Source of the DNA: Mytilus californianus
Taxonomy: Eukaryota; Mollusca; Bivalvia; Mytilida; Mytilidae
Length of the DNA stretch: 64,000 nucleotides
NCBI RefSeq assembly: GCF_021869535.1
Contig: NW_026262668.1
Location: 75,599,558-75,663,557 of the forward strand
Reading direction: 5' to 3'
Shown: positions 35,489 through 47,480 of the stretch, piece by piece
How the letters are laid out: each line of letters begins with the position of its first letter
How positions within the stretch are numbered: position 1 is the first letter of the stretch
Program-made: the position numbers and the translations under genes
Notes under the pieces: model-generated
Told to the model about the DNA's origin: nothing
Databases searched by the model: none
Seen by the model: only the letters and a program-made list of their open reading frames with translations

Positions 35489-35905
35489 TTATCAGTGACT
35501 GTCCAAGAGGTATAGGGGGAGGGTTGAGATCTCACAAAACATGTTTAACCCCGCCGCATTCTTGCGCCTGTCCTAAGTCAGGAGTCTCTGGCCTTTGTTC
35601 GTTTTGTATGTTTTTTTTAATTTTAGTTCATTTATATATGTTTTTGGAGTTTAGTATGACGTCCATTTTCACTGAACTTGTACACATTTTTATTTAGGGG
35701 CCAGCTGAAGCCCGCCTCCGGGTGCGGGATTTTCTCGCTGTATTGAAGACCCATTGGTGGCCTTCGGCTGTTTTCTGCTCGTTGGTCGGGTTGTTGTCTC
35801 TTTGACATATTCCCCATTTCCATTCTCAATTTTAATTATTAACTTTTTACACATTGTGACTTGGGTGGAGTGTTGTCTCATTGGCACACATACCACATCT
35901 TCTTA
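35489..35905 (+). repeat. Interspersed repeat, + copy of a long-range inverted pair
   Basis: It contains 'gtatagggggagggttgag', 'catgtttaaccccgccgc', 'ccgcctccgggtgcgggat' and 'cgggttgttgtctctttgac', ending 'acataccacatcttc'. The reverse complement of 54052-54392 has the same words in the same order. Confidence 0.65.
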
Positions 35906-37519
35906 TTTCTAGTAAAAAACAATACTGTATCAAAGAATGCATGTAGAAACTGAGAGCATACAAAAAGCCTGCTGTTATATCAGTTGTAAACGTTTTTATA
36001 TCGTTGTTCGTTACTGTTTAAGCATATCAAACAAAACTATATGAGCAAAGCAATTAGCATCATTTCGTAAAACATAAAGAACCACATAACTTTACGGGAA
36101 AGTAAATTGATAGAAAAATTCGAATGCACAACTACGCATTATGATCAACAAATTTGTCAAATGTAATCCAATTTTGCATAATTTGTCATGGGGACATTTG
36201 GGATTGATGAACTTTCACTTTTATAGGTTAGTTGCTGAGTTAAAAGGGTTCTTTTAAGTTAAATAAACTACATGCTGTGGTTTTAGAACATATAATCCCT
36301 GTAAAATAAAGGAAATTTCTTCGTCATAGTGATACCAATTATGTTGTGGTGATTATCATTTGTATTACCATATACATATGTCCTATATATAAATAAACCG
36401 GAAAACAAAACATAACTCAGAGATAATTCAATCTTCGTGACTATAATGAAACTATATATACAAGATGGCCGCAATGGCAATACATTTCTATTTGTTTTAG
36501 ATAAATCGACATAAACGCAACTTTATTCATGTCACTTAGTCATGAAATATAGCCCAGAGTGTCAAACATGATGCTGAACAATAAGTATACACAACGAAAC
36601 AATCGATATAGGAGCTGAACGCAACACATTAACTATTGGAAACCAACTAACTCAAAGGAAATAAAAGAAAAAAACTGGTCTTGTTACAGCAGCTCAGCAG
36701 TAACGACTATATAAAAATTTTTTTGAAATAATGTTACTCTTGAGGAGGGAGTAATTTAAGTATCAGAATTATGCAAGTCATATATTAACAATTTAAAACT
36801 TCCTACTGAAAATATCAATAGGGCATTTATAATCTCAGATATCAGGAATTTCATGTTTCTGTTCCACTAGCAGAATGTGGCTTATTGTTTTGACGATCTT
36901 CAGGTCAAAAATATAATTTTTCATACAACATCCTTAACAATGCGATATGATTCTTACTTGAAAAAATGAAAAATTTGGTCCTAATTTGTTCCTTTATCGG
37001 TTTGAAGTCACTTTGAAATATTTGACCTCCAAGAGCAATAAAAACGGAGATAAAATCACCGCGAACAATCACCTGAAATTTGTAAGTTTCAAAACATAAA
37101 AAGACAAAAATAGAGAAATAAACACAAAACATTCTCGAAGTTTTATCAGGACAAAAAATCAAATAATTGTAGCTTGTTTTGTTATGGCGGCATTGGAAAC
37201 TTAATTACAAAATAGTTTGACAATCCATTTTTGATAAGCGGAAAATCTGATTATGTATGTATAAGAAATTTAAAAGACAAAGTCACAGAAAAGTTTCAGA
37301 TTTTGAAGAGAGACGTCGGTCAAGATAAAACATCATTACGCTTACATTAATCAAAATAAAAGTACAACTTGCAATTAAATGTGGAAAAAATATAGAAACA
37401 AATAATGGATCATGCACTGTGTATGTTGGTATAAATACAAACAAACACGATAGAAAATCCAAAAATCAATTTACTGTCTAAGATGGATGTAACAAATAGA
37501 CATCGCCACCATCACAACC

Positions 37520-37574
<55 letters not shown>

Positions 37575-39780
37575 TCAAGTTTTGATATTATCCAATGTTA
37601 TTAAATGTTATATCATATGCAACTTTTTTGCTATTTCGCCGCTTTAGCAATACAACCGGTAAACCAAAAAAAAATCAAGCGAGACAGTACTTAAGTGTGC
37701 TTTTCTGAAAAGTACATTAGCCTACGGTAAGTATAAAAATAAGGCAATGATTGCCAATGAGACCGAAGGACGAGAATGTAGCCGACTGTAGGTATGATTT
37801 GCACCATGTTCATGAAAGTGAACCAATAGGAAGATTATTTTTGCGAAGGCTTAAATTCAAACAACTGCAAAAGTGTATAACATTGGGAAAACTCTTACGG
37901 CATTACAAGTCACAAAACATGACGAGAAAGAGAAGCGTATATGTTTGCCATAATGTAGATGTTTTTGTGAGCAATAGATTATTTAATACTATTGAGGAAA
38001 GTTCAAGGAAATAAAAATGCTGAGAAAATATAAAAAAATGTAAAACAATACACATAGAGAAATACTAAAAAGTGCAAACGTATCTTCGTTTTTCAAATTT
38101 AAACTGAACCAAACAATTTGGCCCGTTTAATGAATTGATCAACTCATGACATCAACTTGTACCATTTTATCGACGTAAACAAAATAAAACCAGGAAACAA
38201 ACATAATTAAAAATATTTAATTGAATGTTTTATTAAGAATATAAAATTTAACCAAAAGTGTTCATAATATACCCATTATATGAATAAATACTTATGTAAT
38301 GTATATTTCTACTTGTAGAATGAGTTCCTATGGACGTTCAAATTTTCATAATATTCATCCTTGTTTGTATTCATCTCTTCATTTTTCACCGGTTCTCCTA
38401 TCAACATTCCAGATGCAAGTCAGGTCAGAAATCTGGAAGCAAATATATTGATTAAAACAACGCAATATTTTTCTAAATTTAAAAAGAATTTGCTTAGATT
38501 TTGTTTAAGGAGATGACATTTTGTAATCTAGGCAGCAAGAGGATTTTCGAAATGAATATTCTGGCCTTGTAATATTTGGAAAAAACCTTGCCAAAGATAG
38601 AATGAAAATGAATATTCTGTCCTACAAAATGCTGGACAATGCAGAAAATAGTTGTGTACAAAATGCAATCAACCAGTGAAAAATGAATGTTCCATCCGCA
38701 AATAATCTTCCTCCCTCTGAAAATCAATTTGTCGTCCCCTATTAAAAGATTTTTTCTTATGAAATCACCGTCTGCGATTTAGATATATTCTCACGTGTTC
38801 CGATATAAAAGATATCAAAGCACTACATTGGTGAAAAGAAAATGTTGTAAGATGTAAATAACTTGTCTAAGATTTATGTTTAAAGGGTGTACATTGCAAG
38901 ATATATAAACAAACACAAATAAATAAATAAACATTCAAAATAAATAGATGCATGAACATTTATAATAAAGCGCAAAAAAACAAGAAAGAGTTTAGAAATT
39001 ACAGATTATTTTTCAGGTAAACGAACAATGATAAATTCGTCAGAAAAAAACAACAAACGGAGAAGCACCAAAACATGTAGAACAGAAACTAGTTTAAAAA
39101 TAAATGGAATGAAATGATATAATATAATATGCTTTTAATAATTCCATTATAACTGCAGCAATCACGGGTGAGTGCTTTAGAACAAGACACTCTAGAGTTA
39201 TACCTTAGAGGAGTGTTTTAATTCTGCTACCGCGCCGTACAACTTGACCCCTAAACTCGCCATTACAGTTTTCTGAATATACCAAGGACATTATATATTG
39301 ACCTTCCCAGAATCAACTAATATATCTTTTTTAAAGTTCTGTCATTTTTGTCACTCCTTTACATATTTCTAATATAAATTTAGCACTTTTATTTTTATTG
39401 AAACACAGTTTATTGGGTAAAGAAATTCAACATTGTATTTAATATCTCTTAAGAGACAGCGCATCTAACTGTTGAAATTAGCCAACTTTGTAAAGTGTCC
39501 TGGGGTGTTCATTTTGATACATTAAATTGATAAATATTTTAAACCACATGTTTAACATGGAAAGCCACTTAGATAGCCACTTACAACATAAACATGGAAA
39601 AGAGACAATGTTGGTTGTCAGTTTCTAAAAAAAATAAAGTCGCTGTCACTTTCACAATCTCTTGGTGTGATTTAATTATTCTATTGTTTTGAAAACTATA
39701 AACTATTCAAGCGCATGATAAAAGAAATGATAAACTAATTTACTTCTGTAGGGAATTATTTTCTCTTCGTGCAGTTTTAA
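35906..39780. other. AT-rich intergenic DNA with AAT microsatellite
   Basis: (AAT)n of about 53 bp at 37520-37572. A faint 'gattgccaatgagacc' repeat end lies near 37748. No gene supported; the 37751-38014 (+) frame starts inside that repeat end. Confidence 0.45.
37520..37572. repeat. AAT microsatellite
   Basis: About 17 uninterrupted AAT units. Confidence 0.95.
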
Positions 39781-40098
39781 ATCATCGGCATTTTTGTATG
39801 AACGCCGATGTTGTTCCGGTTTAATTTTCCGGCACGTGCCAGCTTGAAAATTGATAAAACATAAAGAATTTCCATGCGATTAAACAAGTGAAAACTGAAA
39901 ACTCATCATTGCAGGCACGTGATACAAATTACAAGGTTATTAACAAATATGTCCATAGAAAACGGTTTTAATGTGTTTTACGAAAGAAGGACAACGCTTG
40001 TTTTGAATGATGATGAAAATAGCGCGTGCAGTAATATCGTCAAGATCTCGGACTACAAACGGAGTGCATCGACCACTACCCAAACGGTCGAGAATTAA
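39781..40098 (+). other. E-box palindrome cluster and a 49-codon open frame
   Basis: GGCACGTGCC (39831-39840) is a perfect 10-bp palindrome around CACGTG. A second CACGTG is at 39916-39921. A CATCGGC/GCCGATG stem is at 39784-39810. An ATG (39949-39951) opens 49 codons to TAA (40096-40098). The product begins MSIENGFNVFYERRTT and is acidic, Ser/Thr-rich and GC-richer than chance frames here. Not recognised; a frame of this length can arise by chance. Confidence 0.2.
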
Positions 40099-40744
40099 CA
40101 CTAAAACATACCTAATGCATTACGTCTTTTATGTCTTTGGCAATTACTTAAACATCAAAATTCAACAAAAATTCAATTTCTGTTGCTAAAAAATTCTCAA
40201 AATGATATCTTTTCTTTTCATTGGTGTTTTACATTGAGAGCTATAAGAAAATCGTTGTTTAATTAAAATTATATGTAGTATCTCATTGTTCTATATGATT
40301 TAACTATGACAAAATGCGATTTTAGTAGTATTAAGAGACCAAATAAACTTTAAGCGTGATTCCAGCTTTAGATTTGCAATTGTAGTTCATTAAAAACGCT
40401 TTTTTCTCCAAAATCTTTATGTTAACAGCAGTAGCTCATTTGTAAAGCCATCGTTTCTTTGAATATATTGCTGTAAACACGCGTTGCGAAACAATAGTCC
40501 TACACGAAACAATCATGATAACATTGTGTAACACACAAATCAATCCACTTTCAATTTAATGAATTAATGGCAATATATGTAAAGAAACAGGGCAGATCAA
40601 AACACAATAGTAGTCTTTGGAAAGCTATATCATTCACAAGGCACCAGGCTATATATATATAAACCTTTTTTAGTTTCTAGGGCAAATATAATTTTTCTGT
40701 TTACTAGCATAATAATTATAATAATAAATAATAATAAAAATAAA

Positions 40745-40814
<70 letters not shown>

Positions 40815-42857
40815 TATTAGCAGACATGCCATTCCTAAGATTCAGAGATCAGCACAATTCAAGTAAAAATCAAGGTAACAGCATTATACAATTTCTTAAA
40901 TTTATCGACATATCGACTGTATTAAAAATCAACAATTAAATGTGTATCACATTCCACTTAACAGTTCGTCAAACGGGTGTATTTTGTTGAATACTAATAT
41001 AATTAGGTATTTCCATAAATTACCGCGAATTAGAACTCAATTGAAGTACAATTACCGCCATATATCTACTAATATACACATTATTAACAGCTTACATTTC
41101 TTAATTGTTGCAAACTATCGTTTAAACAGATGATTCGGGTCTGCTCGAATAACATATCAAAATACTTAACGGTTTCTCACTCGATTAAATTCAAATTAGC
41201 ACATCATTATGAATCTCAATACTGCTAAAATATGCTTATTAAAATATTGTTATAACATACTAACATATGTATCTGTGCTGGGAAATATTATACCCTATGT
41301 GGGATGTTTTGAAATGCAATCTCTCAGTTAAAGACTTGTATAACATAAAACAGAAGTATGTAATTTGTCTTTAAGAATGTAACCTACTGGCCATGATTCA
41401 CATCGAATTGTATAAACTAGTTAAAATAGGAAAATAGATTGCTGAAATGCAACACTTTACATAAAAACTTGAATATCTTAACATTTCAAATATGAGTCAT
41501 TGTTGTAACCGAGTGTATGCGCTATCTGATAAAACTATCACATTTATGTTTTTCTTTCAATTTTGACCCCCTTTATATGCATGATTGTATACCAATGTTT
41601 ATATATTTGAATAAATTTCAAGTTTAAGCATTTACAATTTACCTCATTAACACAGAAATATTGCGTTTTTTAAAAAGAATTTGATGTTTAGACGAACTGA
41701 TGACTTGTATGTAGACTTAGAGAACCCGTTCGAAATATTTGTTTCTCAATATTTGTTATAGACTTAACCTTCTTATTGAAATACTAAACATTTTAATTTC
41801 GAGCTTATGTCCTTAATACTTATCTACAATAAAGACAATTTTGGAAGTGCTTGTAATAAGTCATACCACCAATTTATTATTACTTCCAAAATACACGCAA
41901 TTCAGAAATTTGATATTTTTTCAAAGTTTTTAGTAGTCCATATGAATTCTAATTTTCGATAATACCGCAATAAAGAATATTAAAGTCCCGCCTCTGAATT
42001 CCACCGAGGGTTGAAGTAGTTTTATGTCTGTTTAAATTTTTTAAAACTGACAGTTTAAATTATGCGGTTGAAGCGTAATTTGTATCTTGCTGAAGGAAAA
42101 CCAACCCGTCTTTCAACGTTATAAAATTTCACTACTGGTCGTATACGATTCATAAGCAACAAGACGCACAGAGGTCTCTTGTGTTTATATTTACATTTTC
42201 AAAAATATAAAACCTCAGATTTTCCTTTTATAGTAGTATCATTTTTCACATAAAATGTTTATATCCGTTTTACTCAAGAGTCACATTTTTGCAGGTTATA
42301 CACTGACTAAAGAAATGTCCTACCGATACTTAAAGCTCGATGAAAATAAAATGTAGCTTAAATTTACAACAAAGAAAATTCTCGTATTTAAAGAAGCTAT
42401 TGGTTTGAATATATGTCAAATAACAAAATTTTAGGAATACTTACGAATGCGCTTCTTTTGAAATATATATTTATATTTTTGCAACATCAGCTAAGTTAAT
42501 ACCAAAAACTGTCTATGCAAATACATTTGTAACTTATTTCTTTGGAGTGATATTAAATATTAAAAACTATATATGAAAGTAAAATGAATCAAAAAGACTT
42601 CCAAATGATGGCAATTTATAAATAAAATGGGAACACCGGTGGTTGATCATTAAAGCTTATAATACTCATGTTTAGATAAAAAATGACAATTCGCTTTCAC
42701 CTTTAGATAGCACATTATTTTTTCCCTTAGTCTTACACGAGACTGATAACACTTTAGCTCAGGTATTTTGTCGGTGACCTTTGAAGACAAGTGGAAATGA
42801 TATTGCAAAGTGAAAAATCAAGAAAACTTGTAACTTTTTTTCATTATCACACTTTTT
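40099..42857. other. AT-rich intergenic DNA with AAT microsatellite
   Basis: Nothing supported except the AAT tract at 40744-40813, which gives a false poly-Leu frame on the minus strand. Confidence 0.5.
40703..40813. repeat. AAT microsatellite with imperfect flank
   Basis: A pure AAT/ATA run of about 70 bp (40744-40813) preceded by imperfect units from about 40703. Confidence 0.95.
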
Positions 42858-43040
42858 ATTGGCTAATTTAGAGCATAAATATACCCGTCCTTAACTTTCA
42901 CGAGTAACAGGTTGCTTGAGAAGCCGACCTGCGTCTGATCAAACTGACAACAATACTTGATCAACCCTGTTGATCGCAAGTACAAAATGTTTTCGAATGA
43001 CGAAAGAATAAGAAACAGCTGGGTACGACGCCGGACCGCG
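42858..43040 (+). other. Candidate promoter and first exon, unrecognised gene
   Basis: ATTGG (reverse CCAAT, 42858-42862) and a TATA-like CATAAATATA (42874-42883) precede a GC-richer leader. An ATG at 42987-42989 has A at -3 and an in-frame TGA 42 nt upstream. Eighteen codons (MFSNDERIRNSWVRRRTA) end at GCG|GTAGGT, a reasonable donor in phase 0; GTAG|GTATAT four bases later is an alternative. Without splicing the frame closes about ten codons later. No second exon could be identified downstream, so this is a hypothesis. Confidence 0.22.
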
Positions 43041-46000
43041 GTAGGTATATGTCCGTGTTTAGCTACTAGGTGAGAATTATGAATTGTGAGGTATTTTTGA
43101 CAGTACTTTGTCTAACACTCTATAGTTAAAAGCAAAATAAAAAGAAAATAAAACAGCTTGATTAACAAATTAAATTTGTAGAAATCATAATTAATTTGTT
43201 GGGACCAAATTGCAAAAATGTTCGTGACATATGCGTAGAAATTTGATTGGTGTGAAAGGACAATTCGTTTTAACAAAAGGAATAAAGACAGCTTTGTTTA
43301 ACTTTTAGTTCGACATATAGTTATACTTCTTTAAAAAAGTAAAATAAAAAATAAATCGCTTGACCTATCTTTCTAAATCTGCATTCTTGAAATAATCTAA
43401 CACTTTCAAATCATAAAAGGATTATCACAATAAAAATATTGATAACATTAATAACAAGTAAATTTACATTTTGTATCCTATATTTTAAATTCAAACTCTT
43501 CATCATATTTTTAATAATTGCATGTTTTCTCGTAAGATCATCGAACTTGTAGTTTCCGCATACTTCTACAAGTTTTTTTTCTTAAGTTAAAAGACCTCGA
43601 GTTGAATAAAATTCGATGTTAAAATAAAAGAAATAAATTTTTAATTAAAATATATGTAATAATATTTTAATTTTATTTGTCATTATTCTATAAGTACATA
43701 TATACATAATCTCTGTGTTTTGAAAACATTAAATATATTTTTGTTATTGATCTTTCTCTATATGTATATTTTGATTTTTGTATTTATGTTTGTTTATTTT
43801 TAAGTACCAGTTTAAAAATTTTTCAGCGGTTCCTTTGGTCATATAGCCGTATTGTATCTACGTATTTATACATCCTTGGCGTTCAAATGATTCAGTTTGA
43901 GAGTTCCCGATAAAAGTTAATACAGAAAATGGCTTCGGACGCACGACTTTTAAAAAAAATTTTCATTGATCTATAATTGTTTACAAGAAATAAAAGAATA
44001 CAAGACTGCTTCCAACTTTGATCCTCTTTCAAACAAACTCACAATATAAAAATGTAAAATTATATATTTGGTAATGATATTATAAATATGATTAACTAAT
44101 GGAATATAAAATTAATGCGGGGAACTTAGAGATCCACTGCAGGATCAAATCTGAAATTTAAAAAGGAACATATTGTAAGAGAAACGGCATATTGTATAAC
44201 AGTCCATTTATGTGTATGGAAGAAGATAAAAGTTGAAACGGCGAAAATTGTTCATTAAAATGATAACTGTTGAACCTTATTAACGAGAGGAAGATATCCT
44301 ACGGGATTAACAAAAGAAAAAAAAACCAGTGAGAGTTCTTTAAACAAGGGACATTGTGCTTAAATAAAGGCATGATTAAAGCTTTATAAGTTCAAAGTAA
44401 TAAGAAATGGAATAGAATCATAAATTTAAAAAAAATGACTTATACATTGCCATATAAAGGTAAACAAATATTTTATTATTTTATATTTTTTGTCTTTATT
44501 TCGTGTTTTTTTTATTAAATCAAATTTCGAAATCAAGCAACTATTAAATTTTGCCAAACTTTTCTCTTCTATAAAGATTTTTGAAAAATTCTAAACGATC
44601 CTGGAGGAATTTGAATAAAAATTAAGCTAAGTTCAGTGATTTACTCGGTTTTGAAACACGAACATAAGCTGGTGACATGGAATTAACTCCCAACAAATTA
44701 AGACAATATTACTCCATTGCATACTTCCTGGTGTCCCGTGTAATTGTGGAACGGATAAACATTACGGATATGAAGTGTCGGCATTGCTTTTACTAGTCTT
44801 ACCTTTTGAAAACTATTTTGAGTTTCTAATTTATTCCAACCCATATTCCTCATATTTTTAACACACAGCTAATATATTGGAAAGAAATATAATAGTTACT
44901 TTCCGTCGCATATTTATATTAATGTATAAAATCCTTAAAAGAAAACACGAACCACCTCGAGAGAAAGTGTTTTAGTAAATTCTGAGAAAATTGTAGAATT
45001 ATTGGTTTATATTATACGGATGGGGGTAATTTAGAATAGTTAAGCTTATTTTCTTTGTTGGCGGATAATTCACAAAATAAGTCTTCAATAAAGTTGATTG
45101 CGGTATTAGAGAAATTACAATTTTTACATCCTTTCAATTGTCAAATTGGTGTTGTTAAGATAAAAGTACTTGATACGAGGAAAAATTACCAGGTTCATAA
45201 CCCAATTAAGATATTTCCTTTTACCTTTTCTTTATAATAAAAAGTTGCCAACTTTAAACGACTAATAATTTCTATAATTTTGTTAAACATTTACCCTAAA
45301 TGGTGTTAAAATTAAATTTTCAGTTAAAACAGCATGAAGTTACAATTTAACAGTCGTTCCATGCCTATCGTCAAGGGCTAACAACCCTACTTAATGAGAA
45401 ATGTCAAAATTATCCCATTATCAACACAACAAGGGTCGTATCGGAAAAAAGTGAGATCTCCGAAAATTTGAGATATTTAAAAGGAAAAGTGTTTGAAATA
45501 ATTACATAATTTTGCAAAATTATGCAATTTAAAAAGCATTTATATGTGATTTTGTTTATTTCGACAAGAAATCAAACTTCATTAACCCATTTGATAAGAT
45601 AATTATCGATAATTGTTTATAATTTTATAAATGCACCCACACTTGATATAAAAGCAATCTACATGTTGAATTTCTACTTTTCTATTAACAGTCAAAGGAA
45701 TAAAATATCGTCATGCTTATATTTCAACATGGAACAGACAAATGAAATCAGTAAAAATTATTTTGTTGAGAAATTAAGGTTATTTGTAAGATTTAGAACC
45801 ACTGCTATGTATACTTCCTGATGAAAAATTAGAAAATAAGCGAATGTGAATTTGATAGAATATTTATTCTTTGTTTTCAACGTTCAACATTTTATAATGA
45901 CTTAACCTTTGTCTGCAAAATTGAGCGATGCACGACTTTCAAACTTGTCTATATACTCTACATTTGGATCTGATATTGAATAAGTCTGAATTTGGATGGT

Positions 46001-46171
46001 TTCGTCCGATCTTTCGTTCAAATTTAAATGGCGATGCTAGTGGTATGAAATATATTCTGAGTTTCTTAAAAATAAATTGTAAAAAGTATAATTTATGATT
46101 ATTTTTCCATATCAACTTAGAAGTTTAAGTATTCAGTTGGCTAAGCATTGTTCTCAGTTAGTGTAATATAA
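43041..46171. other. AT-rich intergenic DNA
   Basis: Holds the third copy of the gttcctgatgaagg repeat (43851-43957). Otherwise no supported feature. Confidence 0.45.
43851..43957 (+). repeat. Interspersed repeat, gttcctgatgaagg family, copy 3
   Basis: 'tctacgtatttatacatcct', 'gagttcccgataaaagttaa' and 'ggcttcggacgcacga'. More diverged than copies 1 and 2. Confidence 0.55.
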
Positions 46172-47480
46172 AATGAATATATGTGGTATGATTGCCAATG
46201 AGACAACTATCCAAAATAGTTCAACTTACGCGGATTTAACCAACTTAAGGTCATCGTACGACCTTCAACAGTGAGCAAATCCCATACCGTATAGTCAGCT
46301 ACAAAAGGCATGAGAAAAATGTGAAACAATTTAAACGATAAAACCGACAGCATGCTTTAGGACAAAACAAAAACTAAAAAGAAATATAACAAACAGCAAC
46401 AAACGACAACCACTGAAATACAATCTGCTGAATTGGGTAATGCACATCATATAATGTGGTGAGGTTTACATGTTTGTGAGCCCTAAATCCTTCCCTTACC
46501 CTGGACAGTGATGTAACAGCACAACATAAGAAGAAACAGTTGGAAATGGCTTGACTTATCAGATTGGCACGAAAACAAATAAAGACAAAAGACACAAAGT
46601 GCCGATCTTAGAAAACTTGCAGTTACTGAACCCTATTTTAAAGAGAATTTCTACTGATAATTAAATAATGTTCTCCCAGACTTATACCAATTTCTACTGA
46701 TAATTAAATAATGTTCTCCCAGACTAATACCAATTTCCACACACACGATACGTGGTTCTGTAAGGTACCAAATATGGAAAAAGTAACTGACGTCGGGAAT
46801 ATCAAACAAAAAGAACAACACAGAGGAAAGAGGGTTGGGGTTTGGGGTATTCTATGGTCTAACATACATAAGTAATTATGGGCATCGGAACAAAATGATG
46901 AAATAAAAAAGCCTTGCGCCATTACCTTAACGGTTTCTATCAAATGCACATTCTCATTCTGAGTACTCTCAGACCTGTGCTTCCTGTCCTTTTTGTTGTT
47001 AGGGATGAGGGATAGATAAATATCCTGCCACGTCCGATCTGTGTTTTTGTTTGATTGTTCTGCTTTGTATCGATATGATGAGTAAAGCCTTTTTCAACTG
47101 ATTCTTATAGTTTGTTCTTATGTTGTGCTGTTTCACCACTGTCCCAGGTAAGGGGGAGGGTTGAGTGCTCACAAACATGTTTAACCCCGCTACATTCTTT
47201 ATGTGCCGGTCCCAAGTCAGGAGCCTGTAGTTCAGTGGTTGCCGTTGGTTCAAGTCGGTCATATTTGTTTTTCGTAAATTGTTTTGTTATAAATTTGGCC
47301 GTTAGTTTTCTCAATTGAATTGTTTCATATTTTTTTTATGTCGGGGCCGACTATACGGTATGGGTTTTTCTCATTGTTGAAGGACGCACGGTTGCCTATA
47401 ATTTCTTACAGCCACTTCATTTGAACTTTGGTGGATAGTTGTCTAATTGGCAATCATACCTCATCTCCTCATTTTTATAT
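46172..47480. mobile_element. Fold-back (long inverted repeat) element
   Basis: The left arm 46172-46530 and right arm 47118-47480 are reverse complements by eye over about 360 bp. The outer ends are 'tatgtggtatgattgccaat' against 'ttggcaatcatacctcatc'. The inner ends are 'acagcacaacataag' (46516-46530) against 'cttatgttgtgctgt' (47118 onward). The 587-bp centre holds a 43-bp tandem duplication (46646-46731). The arms are two oppositely oriented copies of the same repeat family seen at 61734-61975. No transposase is present, so it is non-autonomous or a chance inverted pair. Confidence 0.6.
46646..46731. repeat. 43-bp tandem duplication
   Basis: Two units with about one mismatch, each starting 'aatttctactgataattaaa'. 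Confidence 0.9.

Noticed and set aside
40630-40827. Poly-leucine open frame on the minus strand
   Set aside because: It is the translation of the AAT microsatellite at 40744-40813.
44672-44794. 40-codon ATG frame (MELTPNKLRQYYS...)
   Set aside because: It is short, has no domain and no flanking splice or promoter signal.
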